NCBI RefSeq assembly: GCF_010500245.1
Contig: NZ_JAAGOX010000018.1
Span: 1 to 43,090, forward strand
DNA length: 43,090 nucleotides
Direction of reading: 5' to 3'
Origin: Ruegeria sp. PrR005
GTDB taxonomy: Bacteria; Pseudomonadota; Alphaproteobacteria; Rhodobacterales; Rhodobacteraceae
Shown: positions 7,827 through 17,832 of the stretch, piece after piece
How positions within the stretch are numbered: position 1 is the stretch's first letter
Layout: each line of letters begins with the position of its first letter
Made by a program: the position numbers and the translations under genes
The notes under the pieces: model-generated
Database searches by the model: none
What the model was told of the DNA's origin: nothing
Seen by the model: the letters and a program-made list of their open reading frames with translations, nothing else

Positions 7827-10800
7827 CGCTGACAGATCTCTCCGTCCGCCGCCCGGTTCTGGCCGCCGTCGCCAACCTGCTGCTCATCGTGATGGGCATC
7901 ACCGCGCTGCGCGACATTCCGGTACGCGAACTGCCGGATGTGGACAATGCCGTTGTCACAGTGACCACAACCTATCGCGGCGCCGCCCCCGAGGTGATCG
8001 ACACCGACATCACCGAAACCATCGAAGGCGCCGTCGCCTCGATCTCTGGCATCCGCTCGATCAGTTCGGAAAGCCGTCAGGGCTGGTCGCGGGTGGTGAT
8101 CGAATTCGCCGCTGGCCACGATGTCGATATCGCCGCCAATGACGTCCGCGATGCGGTCGGCCGCGTCCGCGACGACCTGCCCGACGAGGCCAACGCGCCC
8201 GAGGTCGAGAAGAGCGACGCCGACTCCGATCCCGTCATGCGCCTGGCAGTGGTCTCGGACCGGATGACCACGGCCGAGATCACCGATTACATCGACCGCT
8301 TCATTGCCGACCGTCTGGCGACACTGGATGGAGTCGCCAACCTGCGCGTCTACGGCGAGCGCGCCTTTGCCGTCCGCATCTGGCTCGACCGGCGCGCGCT
8401 GGCCGCGCGCCGCCTGACGGTCGAAGACGTGGAACGCGCGCTCCGCCGCAACAATGTCGAACTGCCCGCGGGCGAGGTCGCCTCGACCAACCGGCAACTC
8501 ACCGTCCGCCTGAACAGCCGGTTGCAAAGCATCGACGATTTCCGCGACGTTGTTCTGGACCGCGTCGAGGGTTACCCCGTTCGCCTGCGCGACGTGGCCC
8601 GGGTCGAACCCGGCGTCGCAGACGATTCCACCATCGCCCGCAGCGACGGGCGCGATGCGGTGGGCGTCGCGGTCCAGCGGCAAAGCCAGTCCAACACCTT
8701 GCAGATCTCGCAAGCGGTGCGCGCCGAGATCGACAAGATCAACCCGACCCTGCCCGAGGGGATGGAAATCCTCGTGGGCTCCGATGACGCGCTCTTTGTG
8801 GGCGCCTCGATCCGCGAGGTGGTCATCGCGCTCCTGATCTCGCTGGCGCTGGTCGTCGCGGTCATCCTCGTCTTTCTGCGCTCGCTGCGCGCCACGCTGG
8901 TGCCTGCGGTCACCATCCCGGTCTCGCTGATCGGGGCTTTCGTGCTGATCGGGGCCTGGGGCTTCTCGATCAACACGCTGACGCTGCTGGCACTGCTGTT
9001 GGCCATCGGCCTTGTCGTCGACGACGCCATCGTCGTGCTGGAAAACATCCAGCGGCGGATCGAAAACGGTGAAACCCCGCTGGTGGCCGCCGTCAAAGGC
9101 TCGCGCCAGGTGACATTTGCGGTGATCGCCACCTCGGTCACGCTGATCGCGGTCTTCGTGCCGCTCTCCTTCATGCCCGGCCAGGTCGGCCGCCTTTTCA
9201 TCGAGTTCGGCTGGGTCATGGCCGGCACCGTGGCGATCTCGACCTTTGTCGCCCTCACCGCCTGCCCGGCGCTGGCCTCGAAACTCCTGGTCAAAAGCAA
9301 GGGCGAAGCCAAGGACGCGCCCGACGAACCCCGGGGCGCCGTGCAGCGGACCTATGCCGCTTTCCTCCGGCTCGCGCTGCGCATGCCGCTTGTCGTGCTG
9401 GTCTTTACCGCAGCGGTAACCGGCGGCGCCGCGCTGCTTTACGGCTCCCTCCCGCGCGAGCTTGCCCCGCGCGAGGATCGCGGCGTCGGTTTCGTGCCGC
9501 TGACCGCCCCCCAGGGCAGCACCGTGGAATACACCGACCAGGCGGCGCGTCAGGTCGAGGCGCTGCTGCAACCGCTGCGCGATCAGGGCGTGGTCGAAAC
9601 CGTCTTTACCTTTACCGGCTGGGGCAACCGCGCCTGGCGCTCCTTTGTCGTGTTCCGCCTGACCCCCTGGGAAGACCGCGACATGAGCGCTGCCGATGTG
9701 GCCAGTTCGCTTGCCCCGAAAATGCGCGAGGTCACCATCGCGCGCGGCTTCCCGGTGACCCCGGCGGGGCTTGGCCTGCGCGGCAACTCGACCCCGGTCC
9801 GCGTCGTGGTCAGCGGCCCCGATTTCGACAGCGTCAAAGGCTGGGCCACCGCGCTCCTCGCCAGCGCCGAGGAGATTGAGGGGCTGGTCAACCCCGAGAT
9901 CGACTTCGAACAGAACCTGCCCCAGCTCGAGGTCCGCATCGACCGCGAACGGGCCGACGATCTGGGCATCTCGGTCGACGCCATCGCCACCACGATGCAG
10001 TCGATGCTGGCCTCGCGCCAGGTCACCACCTTTGTCAGCCGGGGCCGCGAATATCCGGTCCTGCTCCAGGCCGAGGAGCGCGACCGCAGCGCCGCCTCGG
10101 ATATCGACAACATCTACCTGCGTTCTGGCGACGGCAAGACACTGGTCCCCCTGGGTGCGCTGGTCAGCGTGTCCGAAAACGCCGCCTCCCCATCTCTGCG
10201 CCGGTTCGACCGGCTGCCCTCGATCCAGCTCTCCGGCGCGCTGGCCTCGGGCGCTGACCTTGGAACCGTGCTGGGACAACTGGAACAAAAGGCGGCCGAA
10301 ATCATCCCGGCCAGCGGCAAGCTGGGCTATGACGGCCAGTCGCGCACGTTCAAGGATACCTCGGTAGGCGCGGTCACCGTTTTCGCCATGGCGCTGCTGA
10401 TCGTGTTCCTGGTCCTCGCCGCCCAATTCGAAAGCTTCGTACATCCGTTCATCATTCTGCTGACCGTCCCGGTGGGTGTGGCGGGGGCAATTTACGCGAT
10501 GTCGGCAGGCGGGCTGTCCTTCAACGTCTACAGTCAGATCGGCATCATCCTGTTGATAGGTCTGGTGGCCAAGAACGGCATCCTGATCGTGGAATTCGCC
10601 AATCAGCTCCGCGACGAGGGCAAATCGGTGCGTGACGCGGTCATCACCGCCTCGGTGCTCCGCCTGCGCCCCATCGCGATGACCGTCGTCTCCACCATCC
10701 TCGGTGCCCTGCCCCTCGTCCTGGCCTCCGGCGCGGGCGCCGAAAGCCGCAACGCCATCGGCACCGTCATCATCGCCGGACTGGGCCTCTCGGCGGTGCT

Positions 10801-10912
10801 GATGCTGGCGGCCACGCCGGTGCTCTACGACCTGCTCGCCCGGTACACCAAACCGCGCGGCGCCGTCGAAAAAGCCCTGGAACAGGAACTGACCACCGCC
10901 GGTCAGAGCTGA
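7823..10912 (+). CDS. RND-family inner-membrane multidrug efflux pump
   Basis: A 1029-residue HAE1-type RND transporter with the expected full length. A first membrane helix (residues about 12-30) is followed by a large periplasmic loop, a group of helices around 335-480 including the proton-relay pair in GLVVDDAIVVLENI, a helix near 525, a second periplasmic loop, and the last helices at 855-1010. The repeated motif FLRSLRATLVPAVTIPVSLIG is typical. It extrudes substrates using proton motive force together with the adaptor encoded just upstream. Substrates cannot be deduced. No regulator gene is adjacent on this strand. Confidence 0.95.
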   Translation: MTLTDLSVRRPVLAAVANLLLIVMGITALRDIPVRELPDVDNAVVTVTTTYRGAAPEVIDTDITETIEGAVASISGIRSISSESRQGWSRVVIEFAAGHDVDIAANDVRDAVGRVRDDLPDEANAPEVEKSDADSDPVMRLAVVSDRMTTAEITDYIDRFIADRLATLDGVANLRVYGERAFAVRIWLDRRALAARRLTVEDVERALRRNNVELPAGEVASTNRQLTVRLNSRLQSIDDFRDVVLDRVEGYPVRLRDVARVEPGVADDSTIARSDGRDAVGVAVQRQSQSNTLQISQAVRAEIDKINPTLPEGMEILVGSDDALFVGASIREVVIALLISLALVVAVILVFLRSLRATLVPAVTIPVSLIGAFVLIGAWGFSINTLTLLALLLAIGLVVDDAIVVLENIQRRIENGETPLVAAVKGSRQVTFAVIATSVTLIAVFVPLSFMPGQVGRLFIEFGWVMAGTVAISTFVALTACPALASKLLVKSKGEAKDAPDEPRGAVQRTYAAFLRLALRMPLVVLVFTAAVTGGAALLYGSLPRELAPREDRGVGFVPLTAPQGSTVEYTDQAARQVEALLQPLRDQGVVETVFTFTGWGNRAWRSFVVFRLTPWEDRDMSAADVASSLAPKMREVTIARGFPVTPAGLGLRGNSTPVRVVVSGPDFDSVKGWATALLASAEEIEGLVNPEIDFEQNLPQLEVRIDRERADDLGISVDAIATTMQSMLASRQVTTFVSRGREYPVLLQAEERDRSAASDIDNIYLRSGDGKTLVPLGALVSVSENAASPSLRRFDRLPSIQLSGALASGADLGTVLGQLEQKAAEIIPASGKLGYDGQSRTFKDTSVGAVTVFAMALLIVFLVLAAQFESFVHPFIILLTVPVGVAGAIYAMSAGGLSFNVYSQIGIILLIGLVAKNGILIVEFANQLRDEGKSVRDAVITASVLRLRPIAMTVVSTILGALPLVLASGAGAESRNAIGTVIIAGLGLSAVLMLAATPVLYDLLARYTKPRGAVEKALEQELTTAGQS

Positions 10913-10987
10913 CCCGCCCGACCCCGAACGCGGCCAACCATAGGTCGGCTGCCTCAAAAACCGGTCTTTTGTGCTACCATCGGGGTC

Positions 10988-11007
10988 AGGAATGATTCCT
11001 TTTTTTA
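10988..11007 (+). terminator. Possible small terminator after the RND operon
   Basis: AGGAA-TGA-TTCCT is followed by a run of seven T. The stem has only five pairs, so it is weak, and it lies 31 bases before the RTX gene. An 8-base inverted repeat (GACCCCGA at 10920, TCGGGGTC at 10980) sits just before it. It could equally be part of the RTX leader. Confidence 0.3.
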
Positions 11008-11038
11008 TTATCTTAAGTCTTCGGGGGAAAGTTTAGTC

Positions 11039-14000
11039 ATGGTCGATCCAAGCCGTTTTACCACCGTTAGCGATAACTCACTTCTGCCGTTCGGCGGCAC
11101 GCTGATCGCCCAGGGCGACGACAACGAAGAGGGGCCGTTCGACATAACGGCGATCTTCGAGACCGGCTTCAGCTTCGGCAGCCAGACCTTCACCGAAATG
11201 CTCATCGGGACAAATGGCGGCGTCACCTTCAACACCGAAAACCCGGAAGTGTTCTTCGGCAATACGCTGAACGCCATCGACTTCTCGATCGCGCCTTTCA
11301 ACGACGATCTGGATACGCGGACGCTTCCGCCCGGTCCCAATCCGGGGGTCTATTTCGACACCAACACGGATCGCGATTCCGTCGTGGTCACCTGGAACAC
11401 CATCGGGCGGTTCTCGAACAACGTCACGACACCCAACACGTTCCAGCTCGAGATCATGGATCTCGGCGACGGAGACGCCGAACTGATCTTCCGCTTCTTC
11501 GACATGCAGGGCAGCAACGGCCAGTTCCATATGGGCGCCCGAACCGATGACGGTTTGCCGGTGTACCTGTCCGGCGGTGCCGCCACGGATCAGCTTGGCG
11601 AGGCCGCCAATCTGGAAACGCTGGTCGGCAATACCGGCGTGGCCGGGGTCTGGCAGATGCGCGTCATCGACGGCCAGCTCCAGCCGACCGACTTTGGCGG
11701 CGAAGTGCAGAACGGCAATTCCGCCAACAACACCCTGAACGGCTCGCCGCTCAACGATGTCCTGTCCGGCGGTGCTGGCAATGACACCATCTTCGGTTTC
11801 GATGGCATCGACACGCTGAACGGCAACGAGGACAACGATTCCATTCTGGGCGGCGACGATGCCGACCTGATCCATGGCGACGACGGCAACGACACGCTGA
11901 GTGGCGAAGAAGGCAACGACTCGATCTTTGGCGATTCGGGCGACGACTCGCTGTTCGGCGGCAACGGCACCAACGAGCTGGAGGGCGGCGCGGGCGCCGA
12001 CACTCTGGACGGCAGCGGCGGCGGTACCTCGATCGCGGCATACACGACATCCGCGACCGGCCTGCGGGTGGATCTGAGCAACACCGCATCCAACACAGGC
12101 GACGCGGTCGGCGACACCTACAGCAACCTCTTTGACCTGCGCGGCTCGGCCTTCGGCGACGAGCTGGTCGGCGACAACAATTCCAACGACCTGTTCGGCG
12201 GCGCGGGCAATGACAGCCTCACCGGCAATGACGGCAACGACCTGCTCGAAGGGCAGGAAGACGACGATCTTCTGAACGGCGGTGCGGGCAACGACACGCT
12301 TGATGGCGGCCTGGGCGCCGACAACCTGATCGGCGGCACCGGCAACGATTTCGCCAGCTATCGCAACGCCACCTCCGGGGTCGTCGCGGATCTGTTCGAC
12401 CGCACCCTCAACACCGGCGAGGCGGCAGGGGATACCTATTCCGAGATCCTCGGCCTGACTGGCAGCAAATTCGCCGACACGCTCGGCGGCAATACCGGCA
12501 ACAACGACCTGCGCGGCGATGACGGCGACGACCTGCTGATCGGGCGCGAAGGCAACGACACGCTGCTCGGCGAAGATCATGACGATGTCCTGGTCGGCGG
12601 TCTCGGCGCCGACCAGCTGAACGGGGGCAGCGGGCTCGACACCGCCTCTTATGCCGATGCGGCAACCGGCGTGCTGGCGGACCTGGCAAGTTCCGGCAGC
12701 AACACCGGCGAGGCGGCGGGCGATACCTATAACAGCATCGAAAACCTGATCGGCTCGACCTTCGCGGACACATTGCGCGGCGACAACGGCGACAATCTCC
12801 TGTCGGGCGGCGCCGCCAATGACAGCCTCGTCGGTTCCGGTGGTGACGATACGCTCCGCGGTGGCGCGGGTGAGGACACCCTTGTCGGAGGCAGCGGCTC
12901 CGACACCGCAGACTACTCCGAGGCCGCCGCCGGGCTGAACGCCGACCTGTCCAATTCCGCAGGCAACACCGGCGAGGCACGCGGCGATGTCTATTCCAGC
13001 ATCGAGAACCTGATGGGCTCGGGTTTTGGCGACACCCTGACCGGGGACAGCGGCGACAACACCCTGTCGGGCATGGCCGGCGATGACCTGCTGCACGGCA
13101 ACAGCGGAACCGACGGTTTCGACGGCGGCGAAGGGTCCGACACCGTCAGCTACGCGGGCGGCAATTTCGTGGTTGTCGACCTCGAGGACAACAGCGCCAA
13201 TGGCGGCGAGGCCAACGGCGACACCTTCACCGGTGTCGAGCACCTGATCGGTACCGACAATTCCGACGACCTGTTGGGCGATGACGAGAACAACAACTTC
13301 TTCGGCGGCGGCAATGTCGACATCCTCAACGGCCGGGGCGGTGACGACACCCTGCGCGGCGGTGCCGGCAACGACACCCTGACGGGCGGCAGCGGTGCGG
13401 ACAACTTCATGGTCGAGACCGGCATGGGCAACGATGTCGTCACCGACTTCATCCTGGGCGAGGACAGCATCGACTTCTCTCTGCTCTCCTCGGCCGAACG
13501 GGATGCGGTCACCTTCTCGACCAATGGCAGCGGCGACCGTGTCGTCAACCTGGGCGATGGTTCGACCATGACCCTGACCGGTGTGCCCGGCAACAGCGCC
13601 CCCACCGGAGCGGTGACGATCTCGGGCACCGCGCGGCAAGGGGAAACGCTCACCGCCAATACCGACGGTGTCTCTGATCTCGATGGCATCGACACATCCA
13701 CCGAGGCGGGCCAGTGGCTGCGCAACGGCACGCCCATCGCGGGCGCGACCGGCGACACCTATACCCTGACCCAGGCGGATGTCGGCGCCCAGATCTCGGT
13801 GCGCTACAGCTACACCGACAATTTCGGCACCAGTGAGAGTGTCACCAGCACCCCGACAGGCGCGGTCGAGAACGTCAACGATGCCCCCACCGGCGCGGTG
13901 ACGATCTCGGGTATCGCGCGGCAGGGCCAGACCCTGACCGCCAATACCGACGCGGTGGCCGATGCCGATGGCATCAACGAAGCCACCGAGGCGGGCCAGT

Positions 14001-15205
14001 GGCTGCGCAACGGCACGCCCATCGCGGGTGCGACCGGCGACACCTATACCCTGACGCAGGCGGATGTCGGCGCCCAGATCTCGGTGCGCTACAGCTACAC
14101 CGACAATTTCGGCACCAGTGAGAGTGTCACCAGCACCCCGACAGGCGCGGTCGAGAACGTCAACGACGCCCCCACCGGCGCGGTGACGATCTCAGGTACC
14201 GCGCGGGTGGGCGAAACTCTCAGCGCCAATACCGACGCGGTGGCCGATGCCGATGGCATCATCGAAGCCACCGAGGCGGGCCAGTGGCTGCGCAACGGCA
14301 CGCCCATCGCAGGTGCGATCAATGACACCTATACCCTGGTGGCCGCCGATGCCGGTGCCCAGATCTCGGTGCGCTACAGCTATACCGACAATTTCGGCAC
14401 CAACGAGAGCGTCACCAGCGCCGCCACCGGGCCGGTCGCCGGCGGGTCGCTGACCCTGGTCGGCACGCCCGGGCGCGACACGCTCGACGGCGGTGACGGC
14501 GATGACGACATCTCCGGGCTTGGCGACAATGACGTCCTGCGCGGCTTTGCCGGCAACGACACGCTGCGCGGCGGCGATGGTGCCGACACGCTGAACGGTG
14601 GCGAGGGCGATGATGTCATCATCGGCGGCGCCTCGGGAGCCGATCTGCGCGATGTGGTCTTTGCGGGCGCGGGAAACGATTCCGTCGATGCAGGCGCAGG
14701 CAACGACCAGGTCTTTGGCCAGGGCGGCAACGACACCATCGCCGGCGGCGCGGGCGTGGACGATTTGCAAGGTCAGGATGGCGATGACGTGATCACCGGC
14801 TCGGCGTTTTCCGATCTGGTTTTTGGCGGCGCGGGCAACGACTTTGTCAACGGCGGCTTCGGTTCCGACCGGATCAACGGCGGCACCGGTGCCGACAAGT
14901 TCTTCCATGTCGGTGCCAGCGGCCACGGCTCGGACTGGGTACAGGATTACAACGCCGCCGAGGGCGACGTCCTCCTGTTCGGCATCGGATCGGCCACCCG
15001 CGACCAGTTCCAGGTCAACTTCAACCACACGGAAAACGATGCGGGCGAGCGCGCGGGCAATGACGACGTGCAAGAGGCCTTCGTGATCTATCGCCCGACA
15101 GGCCAGATCATGTGGGCGCTCGTGGATGGCGCGGGCCAGGGGTCGATCAATCTCCAGATCGGCAGCGACGTGTTCGACCTGCGCCTGCCGTTCGAGGGGC
15201 TCTGA
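11039..15205 (+). CDS. Large RTX calcium-binding secreted protein with nidogen-like N-terminus
   Basis: A 1388-residue acidic protein. Residues about 20-190 resemble a nidogen-like (NIDO) domain ([23 protein letters not shown]). From about residue 235 to 800 there are blocks of GGxGxDxLx RTX nonapeptides alternating with a repeated spacer of the form [16 protein letters not shown]. Residues 857 to about 1140 hold three copies of a 95-residue unit ([12 protein letters not shown] onward). A second RTX block (about 1145-1320) and a C-terminal tail ([12 protein letters not shown]) follow. RTX repeats fold on calcium outside the cell, and the family leaves by type I secretion without a signal peptide; none is seen here. 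No type I ABC exporter is in the window. Catalytic motifs are not recognised, so an adhesive or matrix role is the best guess. A GGGGGAAAG ribosome site precedes the ATG. Confidence 0.92.
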   Translation: MVDPSRFTTVSDNSLLPFGGTLIAQGDDNEEGPFDITAIFETGFSFGSQTFTEMLIGTNGGVTFNTENPEVFFGNTLNAIDFSIAPFNDDLDTRTLPPGPNPGVYFDTNTDRDSVVVTWNTIGRFSNNVTTPNTFQLEIMDLGDGDAELIFRFFDMQGSNGQFHMGARTDDGLPVYLSGGAATDQLGEAANLETLVGNTGVAGVWQMRVIDGQLQPTDFGGEVQNGNSANNTLNGSPLNDVLSGGAGNDTIFGFDGIDTLNGNEDNDSILGGDDADLIHGDDGNDTLSGEEGNDSIFGDSGDDSLFGGNGTNELEGGAGADTLDGSGGGTSIAAYTTSATGLRVDLSNTASNTGDAVGDTYSNLFDLRGSAFGDELVGDNNSNDLFGGAGNDSLTGNDGNDLLEGQEDDDLLNGGAGNDTLDGGLGADNLIGGTGNDFASYRNATSGVVADLFDRTLNTGEAAGDTYSEILGLTGSKFADTLGGNTGNNDLRGDDGDDLLIGREGNDTLLGEDHDDVLVGGLGADQLNGGSGLDTASYADAATGVLADLASSGSNTGEAAGDTYNSIENLIGSTFADTLRGDNGDNLLSGGAANDSLVGSGGDDTLRGGAGEDTLVGGSGSDTADYSEAAAGLNADLSNSAGNTGEARGDVYSSIENLMGSGFGDTLTGDSGDNTLSGMAGDDLLHGNSGTDGFDGGEGSDTVSYAGGNFVVVDLEDNSANGGEANGDTFTGVEHLIGTDNSDDLLGDDENNNFFGGGNVDILNGRGGDDTLRGGAGNDTLTGGSGADNFMVETGMGNDVVTDFILGEDSIDFSLLSSAERDAVTFSTNGSGDRVVNLGDGSTMTLTGVPGNSAPTGAVTISGTARQGETLTANTDGVSDLDGIDTSTEAGQWLRNGTPIAGATGDTYTLTQADVGAQISVRYSYTDNFGTSESVTSTPTGAVENVNDAPTGAVTISGIARQGQTLTANTDAVADADGINEATEAGQWLRNGTPIAGATGDTYTLTQADVGAQISVRYSYTDNFGTSESVTSTPTGAVENVNDAPTGAVTISGTARVGETLSANTDAVADADGIIEATEAGQWLRNGTPIAGAINDTYTLVAADAGAQISVRYSYTDNFGTNESVTSAATGPVAGGSLTLVGTPGRDTLDGGDGDDDISGLGDNDVLRGFAGNDTLRGGDGADTLNGGEGDDVIIGGASGADLRDVVFAGAGNDSVDAGAGNDQVFGQGGNDTIAGGAGVDDLQGQDGDDVITGSAFSDLVFGGAGNDFVNGGFGSDRINGGTGADKFFHVGASGHGSDWVQDYNAAEGDVLLFGIGSATRDQFQVNFNHTENDAGERAGNDDVQEAFVIYRPTGQIMWALVDGAGQGSINLQIGSDVFDLRLPFEGL
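13607..14440 (+). repeat. Three tandem 285-bp (95-codon) repeats inside the RTX gene
   Basis: Units start at 13607, 13892 and 14177, an exact 285-base period. Units 1 and 2 are nearly identical over long stretches, including synonymous sites; unit 3 diverges more and is trimmed at its end. The protein unit runs from GAVTISG through [12 protein letters not shown] and YSYTDNFGT to [11 protein letters not shown] and looks like an Ig/cadherin-like stalk module. Near-identity at silent sites points to recent duplication or gene conversion. Confidence 0.9.
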
Positions 15206-15302
15206 GCCGCAACAGGCAAAAGGCGTCTCGCGGGGCGGCTCTAGACGTTCTCTCGCGAAACGCAGAACGTTCAACCTGATCCCTGCGGTGCGCACGGCGT
15301 CG

Positions 15303-15657
15303 CGGGGGGCTTTGTCAACGGCGGCTTCGGCTCCGACCGGATCAAGTGTGGCACGGGCGCGGACAAGTTCTTCCACGTGGGTGCCAGCGGTCACGGCTCG
15401 GACTGGGTGCAGGACTATAACGCCGACGAAGGGAACGTGCTGCTGTTCGGCAATGCCTCTGCCACCTGCGACCAGTTACAGGTGACTTTCAACCACACGG
15501 AAAACACGACGGCGAACGTGCAGGCAATGACGACGTGCAAAAGGCCTTCGTCATCTACCTACCTACCGGCCAGATCATGTGGGCGCTGGTGGATGGCGCG
15601 GGCCAGGGGTCCATCAACCTCCAGATCGGCGCGGACGTGTTCGACCTCCTGGGGTGA
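15303..15657 (+). pseudogene. Frameshifted relic of an RTX protein C-terminus
   Basis: The segment repeats the last about 120 codons of the RTX gene just upstream (compare 14841-15205). It begins abruptly with [12 protein letters not shown] in one frame, continues through [18 protein letters not shown], and loses one base around 15505-15530, after which the tail [11 protein letters not shown] is read in another frame to a TGA at 15655-15657. There is no start codon context or upstream body. It is the remnant of a tandem RTX paralogue. The final 87 bases are also strongly similar to bases 1-87. Confidence 0.82.
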
Positions 15658-15681
15658 AACCCGGCTCCGATGCAGACTCTC

Positions 15682-15708
15682 AAGGGGCGGACAATCTCCG
15701 CCCCTTTT
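15682..15708 (+). terminator. Rho-independent terminator after the RTX relic
   Basis: AAGGGGCGGA (15682-15691) pairs perfectly with TCCGCCCCTT (15697-15706) around a five-base loop and ends in four T. It lies 24 bases after the relic's stop codon and probably once ended the RTX paralogue's transcript. Confidence 0.78.
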
Positions 15709-15744
15709 GCCCGTTACCGAGCCCGGAAAACGCCCTGCAGCACT

Positions 15745-15792
15745 GTACAAAACGGTCAATCCACCACCGGAGGCACGTACAAAACGGTCAAT
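15745..15792. repeat. Two 16-bp direct repeats with 32-bp period
   Basis: GTACAAAACGGTCAAT occurs at 15745-15760 and again at 15777-15792. The repeats lie between the terminator of the RTX relic and the 3' end of the racemase-family gene, so they are in a non-coding gap of about 250 bases. Their role is not recognised; a residue of insertion or recombination is possible. Confidence 0.6.
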
Positions 15793-15915
15793 TCAGGCGG
15801 GCCTACCCACTTGGCACCCTCCCGCGTACCCGCATCCGACTGGGCTCGGGTTGGCGGTTTCCGTTCCCGCCAATAGATCGTCAGGTTTGATCCGGTTAAA
15901 TTTCCAACCAGCACC

Positions 15916-16656
15916 TCAACTGAACAGGCGACCCATTTCTGGCCTGCTGTCCCCTATCCCGGCCAGGTGCAGCATGTGCCAGCCAAGGGCAAGGTTGCTT
16001 GAGACCACTGGCACGCCGATGCGTTTTTCGACGGCGGGAATGACATTCAGGCACCGCAGATTGGTGCAGGATACGACAACCGCATCGCAAGGCGCCTGCG
16101 CCGCAACCCGTTCGACCGCTGCGGCAATCGACGCCTCCGAAATCCGCGCCACCACCCGGTCGTCACCTTCCTCGAAAGAGCCAAAACCGGCGATCTCGAA
16201 CCCGGCCTCTTCCAGCTTTCCGCGCATCCCGGCAGAAACTTCTGGAATGTAAGGCGTTACAAAACCAAGTTTTTTTGCGCCAAGATGCCGACAGGCCGCG
16301 ATGATCGCGGCCAGCGGATCGGTCACCCGCGCCCCGGCGCATACGCTCTCGATCGCACGGGCCACATTCGCCGAACCGATCACGGTCGAGGCCGAGGTGC
16401 AGCCGAACCCGATAGCATCGAAGCGCAGCGACGATGGCATCAGCCGGGTCGAGGCGGGCAAATCCTGCTCCATCCGCGCCAGGGTATCGGGCCGGATCTC
16501 GGGCACCATCGGAATGCGGCTGTGATAGAGCGCGACACCGGGCAGGTTCATCATCCGTGCGAACTCCGGTTCCAGCGTTTCGTCGGTTTCCAGGACGATC
16601 ACGCCGAGGGTCGCCCGCGTACCGATGCCGTTGTCAGTGGTGAAATCGATTTTCAT
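15916..16656 (-). CDS. Asp/Glu racemase superfamily protein (EutA / maleate isomerase-like)
   Basis: A 246-residue protein of the aspartate/glutamate racemase superfamily, in the maleate isomerase/arylmalonate decarboxylase/EutA branch. Two conserved cysteines are visible, in FGCTSAS (about residue 85) and VVSCTNLRC (about residue 200), the pair used for proton transfer or isomerisation in this fold; arylmalonate decarboxylases keep only one. An AAGGGG ribosome site precedes ATG 16656. The gene is 9 bases downstream of the M24 gene and is the last gene of a three-gene operon. EutA of ectoine-use clusters is the closest contextual analogue, but the substrate here is unknown. Confidence 0.85.
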   Translation of the reverse strand: MKIDFTTDNGIGTRATLGVIVLETDETLEPEFARMMNLPGVALYHSRIPMVPEIRPDTLARMEQDLPASTRLMPSSLRFDAIGFGCTSASTVIGSANVARAIESVCAGARVTDPLAAIIAACRHLGAKKLGFVTPYIPEVSAGMRGKLEEAGFEIAGFGSFEEGDDRVVARISEASIAAAVERVAAQAPCDAVVVSCTNLRCLNVIPAVEKRIGVPVVSSNLALGWHMLHLAGIGDSRPEMGRLFS

Positions 16657-16665
16657 AACAACCCC

Positions 16666-17832
16666 TTAGATGATGGGAAGCTCGGCCGCGGCCCGTTCCG
16701 TCAACAGCTCTGCGCCGGCCTTGCGGATAACGATGTTTTCCTCATGCACCATGATCCGCCCATCTCCGTAGCCTAACGAAGGTTCCAGCGTCAGAACCAT
16801 GTTTTCCACGATTTCGGTGCTGTCCCAGGCCGCGTGGGACGGCCATTCGGTCAACTGCATGCCCAGCCCGTGACCCAGCCGCCCCACATCGCCGCCCTGG
16901 TCGTCCATCTCGGCGATAACGCCTTGCATCGCCTGGAAAATATCCCGGCAGGTCGTGCCGGGACGGGCGGCAGCGATGCCAGCTTCGGTCGCGCGCCAGA
17001 GCACGTCATAGGCCCGGCGAGAGGCATCGTCGGCACTGCCTATGGCCCAGTTCCGGTCAAAATCGCAGAAATATCCATCCCAGGTCGACCCGGTATCAAG
17101 CATCAGGATATCACCGCGCGTAAGCGGGCGGCGCGAGGGTGGCGATATCACGTCGCGATAACCGCCGGTATCTGCGCCCCCCACCAGATAAGGGATGTCG
17201 TCAGCCCCCTGCCCCAACATCTCGCGGCGAAAGGCGCGAAACACATCCTCCAGCGGCTGCCCCTGATATGCTAAATCAGGCAAGCGGGCAAAGCTGCGCG
17301 AGGCTATTGCGCAGGCATAACCGATCTTTTCGATCTCTCTCTCGGACTTCACCATGCGCAGGCCGCGGATCAGACCGGTGGCATCAGAAATAGACAAATC
17401 GCCAAGCCCGGCCAGCAGCCGCTCGTAATCGTTGAGCGGCATACGCAGATGGGTTTCGTGCCCTTTCATCAGACCAACGACTTCCCTGCGCGACGCATGA
17501 GGTGCAAGCAATTCGGTCAACAGGCTGATGCCGTCATCGTCCGGGGCGGGCGCGCTCCAGGTCCGGATATCCTCGATCCAGGTCCCACGCATCAGTTCGG
17601 CGCCGATCTCGGGGATCACCGCCACCGGCTTGCCCGTGGCGGGCACGAACAGGAACCAGGGACGTGTCGGGCTTTGCCAGAACAGCGTGTGAAACCCGCT
17701 GAAATAGCGCATCTCGGGTTCCGTGGTCAGCAACAGCCCGGCCAGCCCGTCCCGCGCCATGGCGGCCTGCGCCTTGGCGGTGCGCATGACGTACTCAGCC
17801 TCGGGAAAACCTCTCTCGGGGATCATGGGCAT
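16666..17832 (-). CDS. M24-family metallohydrolase (Xaa-Pro aminopeptidase / ectoine hydrolase-like)
   Basis: A 388-residue creatinase/aminopeptidase-fold protein. The N-terminal domain covers about residues 1-155, the pita-bread domain the rest. All five metal ligands appear present: Asp in LMLDTGS, Asp in FCDFDRNW, His in GHGLGMQ, Glu in LEPSLGYG and Glu in VHEENIV. It should therefore be metal-dependent, unlike what I recall for the ectoine hydrolase EutD/DoeA. The start at 17832 is chosen because AGGAG lies five bases before it; an ATG at 17826 overlaps the upstream stop as ATGA, and 17850 is a third option. It may cleave a dipeptide or an N-acylated amino acid. It sits between M20 and racemase-family genes in one operon. 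Confidence 0.87.
   Translation of the reverse strand: MPMIPERGFPEAEYVMRTAKAQAAMARDGLAGLLLTTEPEMRYFSGFHTLFWQSPTRPWFLFVPATGKPVAVIPEIGAELMRGTWIEDIRTWSAPAPDDDGISLLTELLAPHASRREVVGLMKGHETHLRMPLNDYERLLAGLGDLSISDATGLIRGLRMVKSEREIEKIGYACAIASRSFARLPDLAYQGQPLEDVFRAFRREMLGQGADDIPYLVGGADTGGYRDVISPPSRRPLTRGDILMLDTGSTWDGYFCDFDRNWAIGSADDASRRAYDVLWRATEAGIAAARPGTTCRDIFQAMQGVIAEMDDQGGDVGRLGHGLGMQLTEWPSHAAWDSTEIVENMVLTLEPSLGYGDGRIMVHEENIVIRKAGAELLTERAAAELPII

Noticed and set aside
7790-10957. 1055-codon minus-strand frame opposite the RND pump
   Set aside because: It is the GC-rich antisense shadow of the pump gene, with low-complexity Asp/His/Gln/Arg composition and no domain.
11078-13639. 853-codon minus-strand frame opposite the RTX gene
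   Set aside because: Antisense shadow of repetitive RTX coding; the plus frame has the recognisable domains.
15377-16252. Long plus-strand open frame of 291 codons
   Set aside because: Its first part is the frameshifted RTX relic, and the rest runs antisense through the racemase-family gene with no family similarity.
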